A DNA stretch of 64,000 bases from Candidatus Poribacteria bacterium (GCA_022827625.1 JAJEIE010000027.1:486827-550826); one strand, 5' to 3'. Numbered from the stretch's first letter, positions 43,158 to 52,438 are shown. Numbers and translations: made by a program. The notes: generated by a model not told the origin, from the sequence alone.

Positions 43158-43853
43158 ATGACTAACCAACCTGCAATGTTTGACAACATCCCAAAAGTGT
43201 CCAAAGTAACATGGGAAACAATACTGGTGAATCCATGGATTTTTGCGGCTTTACTGATTCCGTCAGATAGCAATAGCACGCTCTCATTGATCGCAGCCGG
43301 CTTTATGTTGGCTGTGTCAGGTCTGATGCCTTTAGGCATTCCGCGCGTGTCTGTCTCTGTCTCTATTGCTTGCGGTATTGTATTTCTTTTGGGGTGCGGC
43401 GTTGCCAGCTTCGGATTGGCAAGAATATTAGAGAATCTGTTTCCTAATTTTCCGACGACGCGAGCGTGGGAATGGATGCAGTGGGTCCCTTCAACTTTTG
43501 AGAGCCTGGCAGCTTTAGTGTGGATTTTCGTGGTGCTGAACATATCCCCTATAACCCGTCCGTTGCTTATTAGTGCGATGCTCGTCGCTGCTGCAGCAGG
43601 ATACGCGCTGATTTCTGATGTCCTTTTGATAAGGGATGCTCTCGTTTTCAATACAACTCGCGAAATGGCAGACTGGGAACAAGGCGTAAGGTTTCTTTTG
43701 AATGGTTGCGCGTTGACAGCCTGGGCACGTCTCGTCATCTACAAATTCGCCGCTACCTCACTTGAGCGATTTGTTGGGAGATGTGCGCTATTTATGGGGG
43801 TAGTGTCTATTCTAATGGGAGTTTTTGGGATTCTATGGGACATCTTTTCGTAA
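43158..43853 (+). CDS. Hypothetical multi-span membrane protein
   Basis: The 231-residue protein has about six hydrophobic segments (for example AAGFMLAVSGLMPLGIPRVS, IACGIVFLLGCGVASFGLAR). Its N-terminal 20 residues are polar. I do not recognise a family. AAAGGAGG lies six bases before the ATG and a good promoter precedes it. Two smaller membrane-protein genes follow on the same strand. Confidence 0.65.
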   Translation: MTNQPAMFDNIPKVSKVTWETILVNPWIFAALLIPSDSNSTLSLIAAGFMLAVSGLMPLGIPRVSVSVSIACGIVFLLGCGVASFGLARILENLFPNFPTTRAWEWMQWVPSTFESLAALVWIFVVLNISPITRPLLISAMLVAAAAGYALISDVLLIRDALVFNTTREMADWEQGVRFLLNGCALTAWARLVIYKFAATSLERFVGRCALFMGVVSILMGVFGILWDIFS

Positions 43854-43884
43854 TGGCGAATCCCATAGAGAGAATGGAGATTGA

Positions 43885-44151
43885 ATGAAATTACAGTTTG
43901 ACCCATTAAACAAAAGACATGTTGGTTTTATGGCAATGTCCATGGGTTTTCTTATGCTCGCCATAGAGATAATGCAGAATGAAGCAATGCAACAAGCAAT
44001 TGGATTTATTGCGCTTGGGATTGTTATTATATCCGCAATTGTCCTTCTTAAATCAAATGTTTACCGCCTCAGGGTGACAGCCCTCTGTGTTGGAGTGACA
44101 GGACTCGCATTTTTGATGGGATATATGCTAACAACTCTTATATTAGAATGA
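43885..44151 (+). CDS. Small membrane protein
   Basis: The 88-residue protein has three hydrophobic segments (HVGFMAMSMGFLMLAIEIMQ, AIGFIALGIVIISAIVLLKS, VTALCVGVTGLAFLMGYML). No family was recognised. A ribosome binding site (GGAGATTGA) precedes ATG 43885. It is likely in one transcript with the membrane protein upstream and the CxxC protein downstream. Confidence 0.6.
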   Translation: MKLQFDPLNKRHVGFMAMSMGFLMLAIEIMQNEAMQQAIGFIALGIVIISAIVLLKSNVYRLRVTALCVGVTGLAFLMGYMLTTLILE

Positions 44152-44165
44152 GGGGCCAACCACTA

Positions 44166-44363
44166 ATGGAAAATTCAACACCAGCACTGAAACTCTCTCG
44201 CCGCATGGGCAGGATCGTCATCTTGTTGGGATTTATCGGGTTTTTGAGTGGTGTATTGGTTGGGTTATTACCGTGCCAGTACTGCGAAAAGCCGGTGCTA
44301 CAGATGGGTAAGTACAAGGTTCTCGGAGAACATCGCATCTATTGTCCGTTGGGTGATAGATAG
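44166..44363 (+). CDS. Small membrane protein with a CxxC motif
   Basis: The 65-residue protein has one span (IVILLGFIGFLSGVLVGLL) followed by PCQYCEKPVLQ and a last Cys in IYCPLGD. ATG 44166 is used because the in-frame start at 44148 overlaps the upstream gene; GAGGGG lies ten bases before it. A CxxC just after a membrane span could bind metal or form a disulfide. Function unknown. Confidence 0.5.
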   Translation: MENSTPALKLSRRMGRIVILLGFIGFLSGVLVGLLPCQYCEKPVLQMGKYKVLGEHRIYCPLGDR

Positions 44364-44513
44364 TAGGGCTATTTCTCTCCGCAATGGAACTCACAATTTT
44401 CTTGCCATTAATTTTCCTATAGTATATTATGCACGAAAGTGTTATCAGGTACAGGTTTAAGGTTAACTCACTCACTTGAAAGACAACTTTCAAAAACAGG
44501 AGGAGACCACCTC

Positions 44514-45203
44514 ATGAGACCGATATTTTTTTCACTTGCGATGCCATCTGCTCTCCTGATGCTGCTTGTCCTGTCTGTGAACCTTGCTTCAGCGAAGACG
44601 TTTAACAACGACTTTGAAACAGGCGACCTCACGGATTGGGAAGCAGATGGAGAAGCATTTGACTTTCAACCGACTTGGGGCGACAATCCAACGGCACGAA
44701 ACCGCGGTCAGCCCTCTGAACATCAGGGCGATTGGTGGTTAGGTTTATACGAAAAGTATCAGGGACCCGATAAAGGCAAGAAACTCGGACAGAATCCAGG
44801 GGCTACGCAGGGGGACGGCCCTCAAGGCACCCTTACCTCAATCGAGTTCACGATTGTCGGAGAAACTATGAATTTCCTTATCGGTGGTGGCAACCACCCG
44901 TGGAAGGATGATCCGGCACCGTGCAGTGTTAACTTGGAGATTGATGGCAAAGTTGTGCTCACATCAACCGGCAATAACACCGAAACCATGGCACGTGTAG
45001 AGTGGGATCTCTCTGGACTTGATGGAGAGACGGCTCAAATCGTTGTGGTAGATAACAACAGCGGCGGTTGGGGACACCCGAACTTTGATGATATACATCA
45101 AGCCGATTCCAGAGGCAGAAATATCCCCTGGGAACAGGTCCTCACTGTCGATGCACGCGGTAAGTTAGCTGCCACTTGGGCACAGATGAAGAAGTATTAC
45201 TAA
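44514..45203 (+). CDS. Secreted carbohydrate-binding-type (concanavalin-like) protein
   Basis: The 229-residue protein has a signal peptide (FSLAMPSALLMLLVLSVNLA) and opens FNNDFETGDLTDWEADGEAF, a pattern common in glycan-binding jellyroll domains seen in GH32-type fructosidases and sialidases. Further blocks are TIVGETMNFLIGGGNHPW, NLEIDGKVVLTSTGNNTETM and VEWDLSGLDGETAQIVVVDN, and the end is helical. There is no catalytic domain. CAGGAGGAG precedes ATG 44514. Binding to extracellular polysaccharide is inferred. Confidence 0.6.
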   Translation: MRPIFFSLAMPSALLMLLVLSVNLASAKTFNNDFETGDLTDWEADGEAFDFQPTWGDNPTARNRGQPSEHQGDWWLGLYEKYQGPDKGKKLGQNPGATQGDGPQGTLTSIEFTIVGETMNFLIGGGNHPWKDDPAPCSVNLEIDGKVVLTSTGNNTETMARVEWDLSGLDGETAQIVVVDNNSGGWGHPNFDDIHQADSRGRNIPWEQVLTVDARGKLAATWAQMKKYY

Positions 45204-45240
45204 ACGCATCGGAAAGTTAGGCAATAGCAGCGCATTTTCA

Positions 45241-45278
45241 CGCCTTGAGGGGTGTAATTACCTTCATCCTTCAAGGCG
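45241..45278. terminator. Bidirectional hairpin between convergent genes
   Basis: CGCCTTGAGGGGTG pairs with CATCCTTCAAGGCG (14 base pairs, two of them G-T) around a 10-base loop. The stop codon of the minus-strand epimerase gene falls in the right arm. Only short T runs follow on either side. Confidence 0.6.
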
Positions 45279-46224
45279 TTATCTGTTTCAGTCCTGCCCG
45301 CTCGCGGAAACGGTTAAACGTTTTCAGAATCCCTTGCTCCATCGTATACGCAGGCGTGAACCCCATCTCCTCAGCAATCGGAGTCGCGTCATAATCCCAT
45401 GAGATACCGAATACCCCCGGTTCCAGTGTAATCTGCGCGTCCGGCACCAACGTCTTAAGATACGCCACACCTTCCTTGACCGGTCGAATGCCACCTTTCA
45501 CATTAAAAACGCGCGTCCGTGTTGTTGGGCAGGTACACGCCATCACAATCGAGCTGGACACGTCTTCCACATACTGCCAATCCACTGCATCATCGCCGAA
45601 AGGACAGACGTACGGTTCACCTAACGCCACCGCCTCAATCATTTGCGTCGTAAAAGAGCTCATGCCACGCGTCCGACCGACTCCATAGACGGCAGTGAAC
45701 CGGAGTCCAATGGAATCGACCCCATACGCATCGAAATAGTGTGTGGCGTACTTCTCGTTCAGGGATTTACACGCACCGTAGATGAACTTCGGGTAGTGTG
45801 GCGCATCGTTGAGAATCTGTTGGTGGTTGTAATCCTCTGGCGCGCCGAAGACAGCAACACTGCTTGCCCAGACAACCCGTTTGAGGTTGAAGATACGCGC
45901 CGCTTCCAATATGTTGATTGTCCCTTCGCAAACGACTTTCAGTGCCTGAGGTGGGTTCGCGTTGCACGCTGGCACCTGCCACGATGCCAGATGGATAATC
46001 CGATCAATCTCGTGTTCTTGGACGGTGCGTAAAACGTGTGGCAGGTCGGTAATATCGCCCTGCACGAAAGTGAACCCTTCAAGTTGTTCATCCGTCAGTA
46101 CCATCTTTGGAATGGTTAAGTCGTAAGCGAAATCGTAAACGACTACCTTTTCACCAGCAGCCAGCAGGTCACGGATTACATAAGTACCGATGCATCCCAT
46201 GCCACCGGTGAGCAGATATGCCAT
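45271..46224 (-). CDS. NAD-dependent epimerase/dehydratase (extended SDR)
   Basis: The 317-residue protein has the Rossmann motif LTGGMGCIGTYVIRDLLA, VVYDFAYDL and the catalytic YGACKSLNEKYATHYF (Tyr-x-x-x-Lys) with WASSVAVFGAPE before it. It resembles nucleotide-sugar or uronate epimerases, but the N-terminal acidic Asp is unusual; specificity is not known. ATG 46224 has AGGAG six bases upstream, so the longer frame from 46254 is not used. A Rieske gene lies upstream on the same strand. Confidence 0.83.
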   Translation of the reverse strand: MAYLLTGGMGCIGTYVIRDLLAAGEKVVVYDFAYDLTIPKMVLTDEQLEGFTFVQGDITDLPHVLRTVQEHEIDRIIHLASWQVPACNANPPQALKVVCEGTINILEAARIFNLKRVVWASSVAVFGAPEDYNHQQILNDAPHYPKFIYGACKSLNEKYATHYFDAYGVDSIGLRFTAVYGVGRTRGMSSFTTQMIEAVALGEPYVCPFGDDAVDWQYVEDVSSSIVMACTCPTTRTRVFNVKGGIRPVKEGVAYLKTLVPDAQITLEPGVFGISWDYDATPIAEEMGFTPAYTMEQGILKTFNRFRERAGLKQITP

Positions 46225-46305
46225 ATTTTTCTCCTGTTCAAAAGGCGCGATCACGCGATCACGCCGTCATACTAAAACCCGCGTACAACGTATGCATTAA
46301 TTACT

Positions 46306-46623
46306 TTAGCGCGGCGTTTCGACATCTACAAGGATGTCTTCACCTTCCACTTTAACGGCGTACGTCGGCAACTTTTCTTCACCTGGCCACACACACTCGC
46401 CCGTCGTCACATCAAACTCCCACATGTGGAGTGGACACGTGACGCAGCTATCGTCTAAGAAACCGTAACTCAAAACGCCACCAAGGTGTGGACAGATGTT
46501 GTTCATTGCGTAATACTCACCCTTCACATTGTAGATGCCGATGAAAACACCGTCGACTTTTACACCAATACATTTGCCGGGTTGAATCTGATCCGTTGTC
46601 GCGGCTTTTACAAATTGTGCCAT
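46306..46623 (-). CDS. Rieske [2Fe-2S] ferredoxin-like protein
   Basis: The 105-residue soluble protein has the complete Rieske cluster ligand set: Cys44-Pro-His46 and Cys63-Pro-Leu-His66, in NNICPHLGGVLSYGF and CVTCPLHMWEF. Small stand-alone Rieske proteins act as electron carriers for oxygenases. A ring-hydroxylating oxygenase is not found nearby. It lies between gamma-glutamyltransferase and the epimerase, both on the same strand. Confidence 0.9.
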   Translation of the reverse strand: MAQFVKAATTDQIQPGKCIGVKVDGVFIGIYNVKGEYYAMNNICPHLGGVLSYGFLDDSCVTCPLHMWEFDVTTGECVWPGEEKLPTYAVKVEGEDILVDVETPR

Positions 46624-46680
46624 GATTTCTCCATCTTTTCGCGCCTTTTACAAAGCACGAAGTTATTGTCAAAACTTCTG

Positions 46681-48282
46681 TTACTTCGTCATTACTTTGC
46701 CTTCGCCTCGCGGATCCGTCCCGCCATCGTGCCGTGTCCCGTCTTCCCAGAGACGGATCCCGTGTCCGGGACCACCGATCCCCGCACTTGGCGTGATTTC
46801 GTGTCCGAGTTTCCGCAATGCTGTCAGCGTCTCTTCACCTGCGCGCGGTTCGACTTGGATCGGTTCAGCACCGTCGGTATGAAGCCGCGGGGCATCCAAC
46901 GCCGCCTGTATCGGCACCTGAAGGTCCATGAGGCTAACGCTAATGTTCAGCTGATTATTCGGGATAGTCCGACCCCCCGGTATACCGTACGTAGCGAAGG
47001 GCATCCCTTCTCGTGTGGCGAGAAACGGTGCCATATTATGAAGTGGACGTTTGCCAGGTCCGATTGAATTCGCGATGTCCGGTCTCGGATCGAAACGTCC
47101 GACACCGTGACCAAAGAGCAGCCCCGTACCAGGCACCGTCACCATTGAGCCGAAACCACCGCCGTGCGTTTGTGTCAGGGATACCATGTTCCCTTCCGCA
47201 TCTGCAGTAGAGATATGACTCGTGCAGTTCATCGGTTCGTAGTAGACGACTTCTCCAGGTTGCGGAGATTGAAGACCGGCTTGTAATTTTTCCTTGAGTG
47301 TCGCAATGAAATTATCGGAGAGTTCCGTTTCAATATCTATATCAACAAACGCTGGATCGCCGAAGCGGCGGAGCCTTTCGGGCCAGCACACTTTCATCGC
47401 TTCAGCGAAAAGGTGAAACCTTTCGGCGACCGACATTACTGCCATGTCGAATTCTTCCACCAAACGGAGCATGTGTAAGGTTGTGAGTCCGCCCGCACCC
47501 AACGGTGCCGTATAGACCGAATAGCCGCGATACTGAATTTCGTAGGGTTGTGTGATAAATGGACGGTAGTTCTTCAGATCCTCCACAGTGAGGCAACCAC
47601 CTAATTCCTGAATGTGGTTCGCGATTGTTTCGGCGATGCGTCCTTCATAGAACGCCGCGCGTCCACCTTCCGCGACCGCCTCCAGGGTCCGGGCAAGTTC
47701 AGGATTCGTGAGTCTCTCACCTTTCTTAGGGGCTCTACCGTTTTTCAGAAACACACGCGCCGTTTCTGGAAAGTCTTTTTTCCAGCGGTCGGCGTTCCCT
47801 GCCATGCCCCCACGATTCGCACTGTTTGGGGCGTAACCGTGGCGTGCTGAATTGATGGCTGGACGCAGCACATCCGTAAGCGGTAGGCTTCCAAACTCCG
47901 ACAATGTTAAACACAACCCAGCTACAACGCCCGGCACCCCAATGGATTGTGGTCCGTGGACATTTACACGCCCCGGCACACGATACCCCGCAACTGCATC
48001 TGGTGCCTCTTCAATTGTAAACATATTTTCAGAGGCAGCGGCGGGGGCAGCGGTGTTATAGTCTATCGCAATGACATCTTGTGTCTTTTTACGATAGATG
48101 AGTACACAACCTCCATATCCGGCGATGCCGTTGTGTGAGGGTTCAACGACTCCTTCTGCGAAGGCGGCGGCAACTGCGGCATCAACAGCATTGCCACCCG
48201 CAAGCAGCATCTTGAAGCCTGCTTCTGCAGTGCGAGGATGTGGTCCAACAACTGTACCATAATCTCTTTTGCGTAGATTCAT
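46681..48282 (-). CDS. ggt: Gamma-glutamyltransferase family protein
   Basis: The 533-residue protein is a GGT-type N-terminal nucleophile hydrolase. It has ANPLAADVGYKMLLAGG-like segments (AEAGFKMLLAGGNAVDAAVA), GVVEPSHNGIAGYGGCVLIY, and the processing site CTSHISTADAEGN, whose Thr should become the nucleophile after self-cleavage, followed by TQTHGGGFGS. No clear signal peptide is seen; the start is ATG 48282 with AGGAGAG upstream. Substrates may be gamma-glutamyl peptides or a related amide. Confidence 0.88.
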   Translation of the reverse strand: MNLRKRDYGTVVGPHPRTAEAGFKMLLAGGNAVDAAVAAAFAEGVVEPSHNGIAGYGGCVLIYRKKTQDVIAIDYNTAAPAAASENMFTIEEAPDAVAGYRVPGRVNVHGPQSIGVPGVVAGLCLTLSEFGSLPLTDVLRPAINSARHGYAPNSANRGGMAGNADRWKKDFPETARVFLKNGRAPKKGERLTNPELARTLEAVAEGGRAAFYEGRIAETIANHIQELGGCLTVEDLKNYRPFITQPYEIQYRGYSVYTAPLGAGGLTTLHMLRLVEEFDMAVMSVAERFHLFAEAMKVCWPERLRRFGDPAFVDIDIETELSDNFIATLKEKLQAGLQSPQPGEVVYYEPMNCTSHISTADAEGNMVSLTQTHGGGFGSMVTVPGTGLLFGHGVGRFDPRPDIANSIGPGKRPLHNMAPFLATREGMPFATYGIPGGRTIPNNQLNISVSLMDLQVPIQAALDAPRLHTDGAEPIQVEPRAGEETLTALRKLGHEITPSAGIGGPGHGIRLWEDGTRHDGGTDPRGEGKVMTK

Positions 48283-48399
48283 AGGTCTCTCCTTTCACTC
48301 AAGGCTAATAGGTGAGATTTTAAAACTTTTTCACAGAATTGTCAAGTGTTTCAAATATTTATGCCGGAGGCATTCAATAACCGACACCTGAAAACTAAC

Positions 48400-48428
48400 T
48401 TGACACCTCGCCTGAAATGGTGTATAAT
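48400..48428 (+). promoter_or_regulatory. Consensus sigma-70 promoter of nusB
   Basis: TTGACA (48400-48405), 17 bases, then TATAAT (48423-48428): a perfect match to both consensus hexamers at ideal spacing. Confidence 0.85.
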
Positions 48429-48501
48429 ACAAACTAATATGCACACCGAAACAAATGCCTTTATGTATAGTGACGATAAAAGGCAGTAATAGGAATATAT
48501 A

Positions 48502-48903
48502 ATGTTCTCTCGCAGACAATCACGCATCACTGCGATGCAAATGCTCTATCAAATTCAACTCACCGAGACACCGGTGCAAACGGTTATAGATGGGTTTTCA
48601 CAGCGTCAGGATACATCAGTGGAACTCTGTTGCTTCGCAAGGCAGCTTGTTGAAGGCACCATTGCACATCTCGAATCTATTGATACGTTGCTTCAAAACA
48701 CCTCTAAAAACTGGAAACTCCACCGAATGCCTATCGTAGACCTCTCGATCCTGCGATGCGCGACGTATGAGATGCTCTATCTTAATGACGTTGATCCAGC
48801 CACCACAATCGATGAAGCTATTGAGATTGCCAAGTCTTACAGCACGCCGGACTCGCCCAAATTCATCAACGGTGTCTTGGACAATATCCGAAAAAACAGT
48901 TGA
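48502..48903 (+). CDS. nusB: Transcription antitermination protein NusB
   Basis: NusB with NusE binds boxA RNA and keeps rRNA transcription going. The 133-residue protein starts FSRRQSRITAMQMLYQIQLT and has the closing signature SIDTLLQNTSKNWKLHRMP, VDLSILRCATYEMLYL, DVDPATTIDEAIEIAKSYST and SPKFINGVLDNIRK. Length is normal. AGGA lies seven bases before the ATG and a perfect promoter precedes it. Confidence 0.95.
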   Translation: MFSRRQSRITAMQMLYQIQLTETPVQTVIDGFSQRQDTSVELCCFARQLVEGTIAHLESIDTLLQNTSKNWKLHRMPIVDLSILRCATYEMLYLNDVDPATTIDEAIEIAKSYSTPDSPKFINGVLDNIRKNS

Positions 48904-48967
48904 ACCCACCGCATTAATAAAATATCTGTCCATGAGAAAGGTCGATCGCTCGTCCAAAAAATAGCAA

Positions 48968-50782
48968 ATGTCTAAACTAAGAAACTTGATACTCTGTCTT
49001 TTGTTCTTATTCCCGATGTCTCTAAACGCCGCTGGAGAATTCAAATTTGTGAGTGAGTTCGGTGGAAAAGGGGAAGGCGAGGCGCAATTCGCAGAAACCT
49101 TATTTATGGGGTTCGGACCTGACGGTGCCGTCTATATTACAGATACGGATAACTTCAGAATCCAAAAATTCGATGAAACCGGAAGTTTTGTGTTCGACAT
49201 CCAGATGGAGGCGGAGAGCGAATTTCGATTTATCAATCCTACGGATATTGCTGTAGGGACGGATAATGCTATCTATGTCATGGACTGGGTGTTCATTGAA
49301 ATTGCAGACACGATGCCGCAAGCACCATCGGAACCAAGTATCTTCAACTACGCTCCAGGTATCCATAAATTCGACGCACACGGCACCTTTGTCGCAACCT
49401 ACCCACTCCAAGATTTCAGCAAACGCATCGCACCGCTTGAGTCAGCCAGTCCGGGTCTCGATGCCGACGGCAATTATATCCTCATTATTCCACAGGGCGA
49501 CACAAAACGCAATTTTTTGCTAACCGTAGATGGACACGGCAATCTATACGTCTGTGATGCGGGTGGGAAAAACAAACGCATCTTCAAACTGGATGCGAAT
49601 GGCAGCCCTATTGCTCACTATCCGTTCAGACAATCCGGGACGGGAGACTTTATCTATCCGGTTGATATAACCACTGACAAAGCCGGAAACTTCTATATTG
49701 TTGATGAAAAAGGGCATCGCGTGCTGAAGTATAGTGCTGATGGGGAATTCTTACACGCTTTCGGCGAATATGGAGATGCGGGGGGCCAATTTATTGAACC
49801 ATTCCAGATAGCGGCTTTGGAAGACGGAACACTGCTGGTCGCTGACGCAGCAAAATATCTCAAGGATTTCGTCTCTACCCTTCCGACCCGACTTGACGAT
49901 CCGACCCGACGCTATACCGATGTAACCCGCCTGTTTCGCTACCGGCTCCGGCGCATTCAGCGATTTACCACAGATGGTGTCTATACCCAAAAACTACTGG
50001 TTCCATTCCAACGAGAGATGGAAACCGATATTGCATTGGAACTCAAGGGCATTGATGGCACTGGAAACCTTTACTACCTCAATCCAGCAGAATTGCGATT
50101 CAGGAAATATGCACCAACGCAATCCTTAATTTCTCCGATGTTCCAAACAGAACTCAAACTCCGTTATACACGCGACCTACACGACGTGGAAATTGACAAT
50201 CAAGATGACTTAGATGCGGATCTTTATACCAAATCCGATTTTGACGAACAGATTATTCAGGATACCGCAGATGCCAATCTTATCTTATCTTATGACATCA
50301 ACGAAGCTTACCGACTCGCGCTCTCCAACAGGCTGACTTTTATTCGATCTACCGATACAAGTTACTATCGCGCACGGGATTTTGAGGATTTCCGTGGACG
50401 TTTCAATCAAGATGATAGGACGACTGAAACCTCTTGGGACGACCGAGTTCAACTTGATTTCACGTGGATACGCGACCAGAGCCTCTACAATTACCGAGAA
50501 GCGCGGGCATTTGTATACTTTAGCCTTGTCCGCGTCGATTTTATTAACGATGCCCTCGACCGGTTCAATTTCCGGTACTTCGACTTCAACGCAAACCTTT
50601 CTGACTGGGGCGCGGGGATATATTACGACTTGAGCCGAACGTTCCGTCTGAATTTTGAAATCACACACTTTTTCGGTGAGAATAGATATACGTATGTTGA
50701 TGAAACGGCTGTCCTCTATGCCACTGGGTTTCAGGAAGCGGATCTCATACGCGCCGTTTTGTTGATAAACGGGGTGTTTTAA
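48968..50782 (+). CDS. Exported NHL-propeller protein with a C-terminal outer-membrane-barrel-like domain
   Basis: The 604-residue protein has a signal peptide (SKLRNLILCLLFLFPMSLNA) and NHL repeats in residues about 20-330 (AVYITDTDNFRIQKFDETGS, NFYIVDEKGHRVLKYSADGE). From about 390 the sequence becomes alternating polar/hydrophobic strands rich in Tyr, Arg and Asp, with a final Phe (LLINGVF), as expected of an outer-membrane barrel. The strand pattern is read by eye. The ATG has no clear ribosome binding site: a 10-codon mini-ORF ends four bases before it. It follows nusB by about 65 bases. Confidence 0.68.
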   Translation: MSKLRNLILCLLFLFPMSLNAAGEFKFVSEFGGKGEGEAQFAETLFMGFGPDGAVYITDTDNFRIQKFDETGSFVFDIQMEAESEFRFINPTDIAVGTDNAIYVMDWVFIEIADTMPQAPSEPSIFNYAPGIHKFDAHGTFVATYPLQDFSKRIAPLESASPGLDADGNYILIIPQGDTKRNFLLTVDGHGNLYVCDAGGKNKRIFKLDANGSPIAHYPFRQSGTGDFIYPVDITTDKAGNFYIVDEKGHRVLKYSADGEFLHAFGEYGDAGGQFIEPFQIAALEDGTLLVADAAKYLKDFVSTLPTRLDDPTRRYTDVTRLFRYRLRRIQRFTTDGVYTQKLLVPFQREMETDIALELKGIDGTGNLYYLNPAELRFRKYAPTQSLISPMFQTELKLRYTRDLHDVEIDNQDDLDADLYTKSDFDEQIIQDTADANLILSYDINEAYRLALSNRLTFIRSTDTSYYRARDFEDFRGRFNQDDRTTETSWDDRVQLDFTWIRDQSLYNYREARAFVYFSLVRVDFINDALDRFNFRYFDFNANLSDWGAGIYYDLSRTFRLNFEITHFFGENRYTYVDETAVLYATGFQEADLIRAVLLINGVF

Positions 50783-50906
50783 AGGGGTTGCAATATATTC
50801 CAAAATTGGGTATCATGGGATTTGAAGTCCTTTTGAAGCGTACTGAAAAATACTTGTGGGAATAAATGGAGTGTTTTGTAGCACATATCCGACGGAGGTT
50901 TAAACA

Positions 50907-51569
50907 ATGCAAACCTATCCATTATCACAACTCACCGAAGAGACGCTTAACGCGCTTGTGACATTGTACGAACGCCCCGATGTGTCTGAGGAATGGGATG
51001 AAATGACGTGCGTGCTGGACCCCGAAGAAATCAAGTTACTTAACTATCTCAAGTCTCTCTTGTATGGACGGCAACTGGTACTCATGAACGAAGCCACCCT
51101 CTGGGCGCGTGCTATCTATCCGCTGCTGGTGCTCGCAGAGCAAGAGCATATTCAAGCATGGGCGGGAGTCCCACTCAGAGCCAGTTACCCAACTTTTGAA
51201 CTCGAAGGCGAAGCGGATGGGGCCCTCGCCACTTCTATCGGTGGTAAGATTCGAACACCTTATCTCATTGTACATGAAGCGAAGCGGGGTGTGAATGCCC
51301 CAGAGCCACAATATCAACTCTACGGCGAGATGCTTGCTGCTGCATGGCTCAATTGGAAAGGGAACCCCAATCCGGAACAAAAAATTTTCGGATGCTACAC
51401 TGTTAATGACTCTTGGGTGTTCGTGCACGGGGTGGTCGCCGAGATTGAAACCGAAAAACCGATCCTCAGCATTGAATTCGGTCCTGTCTGCAACGGGGTT
51501 CTTGAAGCGGAACGTATCGTACAGATCCTCAAATCTATTGTTGCGAAGCACATAGACAGTAGCACCTAA
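50907..51569 (+). CDS. PD-(D/E)XK nuclease-like protein, paralogue 2
   Basis: The 220-residue protein matches the one at 31251-31919 along its length: LSQLTEETLNALVTLYER, LWARAIYPLLVLAEQEHIQ, EGEADGALATS, PYLIVHEAKRGVN, YQLYGEMLAAAWLNW and FGCYTVNDSW. The spaced Asp, Glu-x-Lys and Q-x-x-x-Y fit a PD-(D/E)XK fold. CGGAGGT precedes the ATG. Here the neighbour is an NHL-propeller gene 14 bases downstream, while paralogue 1 is coupled to an alpha/beta-hydrolase, so the context does not define a shared role. Confidence 0.55.
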   Translation: MQTYPLSQLTEETLNALVTLYERPDVSEEWDEMTCVLDPEEIKLLNYLKSLLYGRQLVLMNEATLWARAIYPLLVLAEQEHIQAWAGVPLRASYPTFELEGEADGALATSIGGKIRTPYLIVHEAKRGVNAPEPQYQLYGEMLAAAWLNWKGNPNPEQKIFGCYTVNDSWVFVHGVVAEIETEKPILSIEFGPVCNGVLEAERIVQILKSIVAKHIDSST

Positions 51570-51583
51570 TAGGAGGCATCAAT

Positions 51584-52438
51584 ATGGCAACTTTTGGAAC
51601 AGGTGATTATCAATATGAAGTCGTAGAAGGTTGGGGTATGATTCCCCAACTCGGGCTCGTTTCGGGTGTGGCATGCGACTCAAACGATCGCGTCTACGTC
51701 TACAATCGGAGTCCACAACCCGCAATGCTCGTTTTCGAGGCTGACGGCACATTTGTCACTGAATGGGGCAAGGATATCTTCCAGAAACCCCACGGCATCT
51801 GGATAAGTCCCGATGACGAAATTTATACCACTGACACTGTCGATCACACCGTACGGAAATTTTCGCTTGACGGTGAACTGTTGGAGACATTTGGGACTGT
51901 CGATCAACCTGGACCCCCAGGCGGTCCCTTTAATGAACCCACCCGCGCGGTACTCTCGGCATCCGGCGAGATGTACGTCTCTGACGGCTACGGACAATCG
52001 CGGGTACACCGAATGACTGCGGACGGCGAAGTTATCGTTTCGTGGGGCGCACCGGGTACTGGACCTGGCGAATTTAATCTGCCGCACGATGTCACCGTCG
52101 ATCACAACGATCGCGTCTATATTCTCGACCGCGGGAACCTCCGCTGCCAGATTTTCAACAACGAAGGTGAATACTTGACGGAGTGGACAGACCTCCGCTC
52201 GCCGAACGATCTCTTTATTGATAGTGATAATATCATCCACATCGCAGAGGGTGGGCAACGCATCAGCATCATGACCCTTGATGGCGAAGTTATCGGGCGA
52301 TGGGGAGAGAAGGGAAGTAATCCTGGTCAATTCAGCGATTCCCCACACGGCATCTGGATCGATTCAAATGGGAACATCTACGTCAGTGAGGTTGTCGCCG
52401 ACAGACGCTTCCAAAAATTTGCGAGGGTTCAGTTTTGA
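51584..52438 (+). CDS. NHL/SMP-30-type six-bladed beta-propeller protein
   Basis: The 284-residue protein has NHL-type blades: DSNDRVYVYNRSPQPAMLVF, SPDDEIYTTDTVDHTVRKFS, EMYVSDGYGQSRVHRM, VDHNDRVYILDRGNLRCQIF and SNGNIYVSEVVADRRFQKF. No signal peptide is seen, so it is cytoplasmic or exported by another route. It resembles peptidyl-glycine lyase/lactonase-like propellers without a recognisable active site. AGGAGG precedes the ATG. The stop overlaps the NicO start by four bases (TTGA). Confidence 0.78.
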   Translation: MATFGTGDYQYEVVEGWGMIPQLGLVSGVACDSNDRVYVYNRSPQPAMLVFEADGTFVTEWGKDIFQKPHGIWISPDDEIYTTDTVDHTVRKFSLDGELLETFGTVDQPGPPGGPFNEPTRAVLSASGEMYVSDGYGQSRVHRMTADGEVIVSWGAPGTGPGEFNLPHDVTVDHNDRVYILDRGNLRCQIFNNEGEYLTEWTDLRSPNDLFIDSDNIIHIAEGGQRISIMTLDGEVIGRWGEKGSNPGQFSDSPHGIWIDSNGNIYVSEVVADRRFQKFARVQF

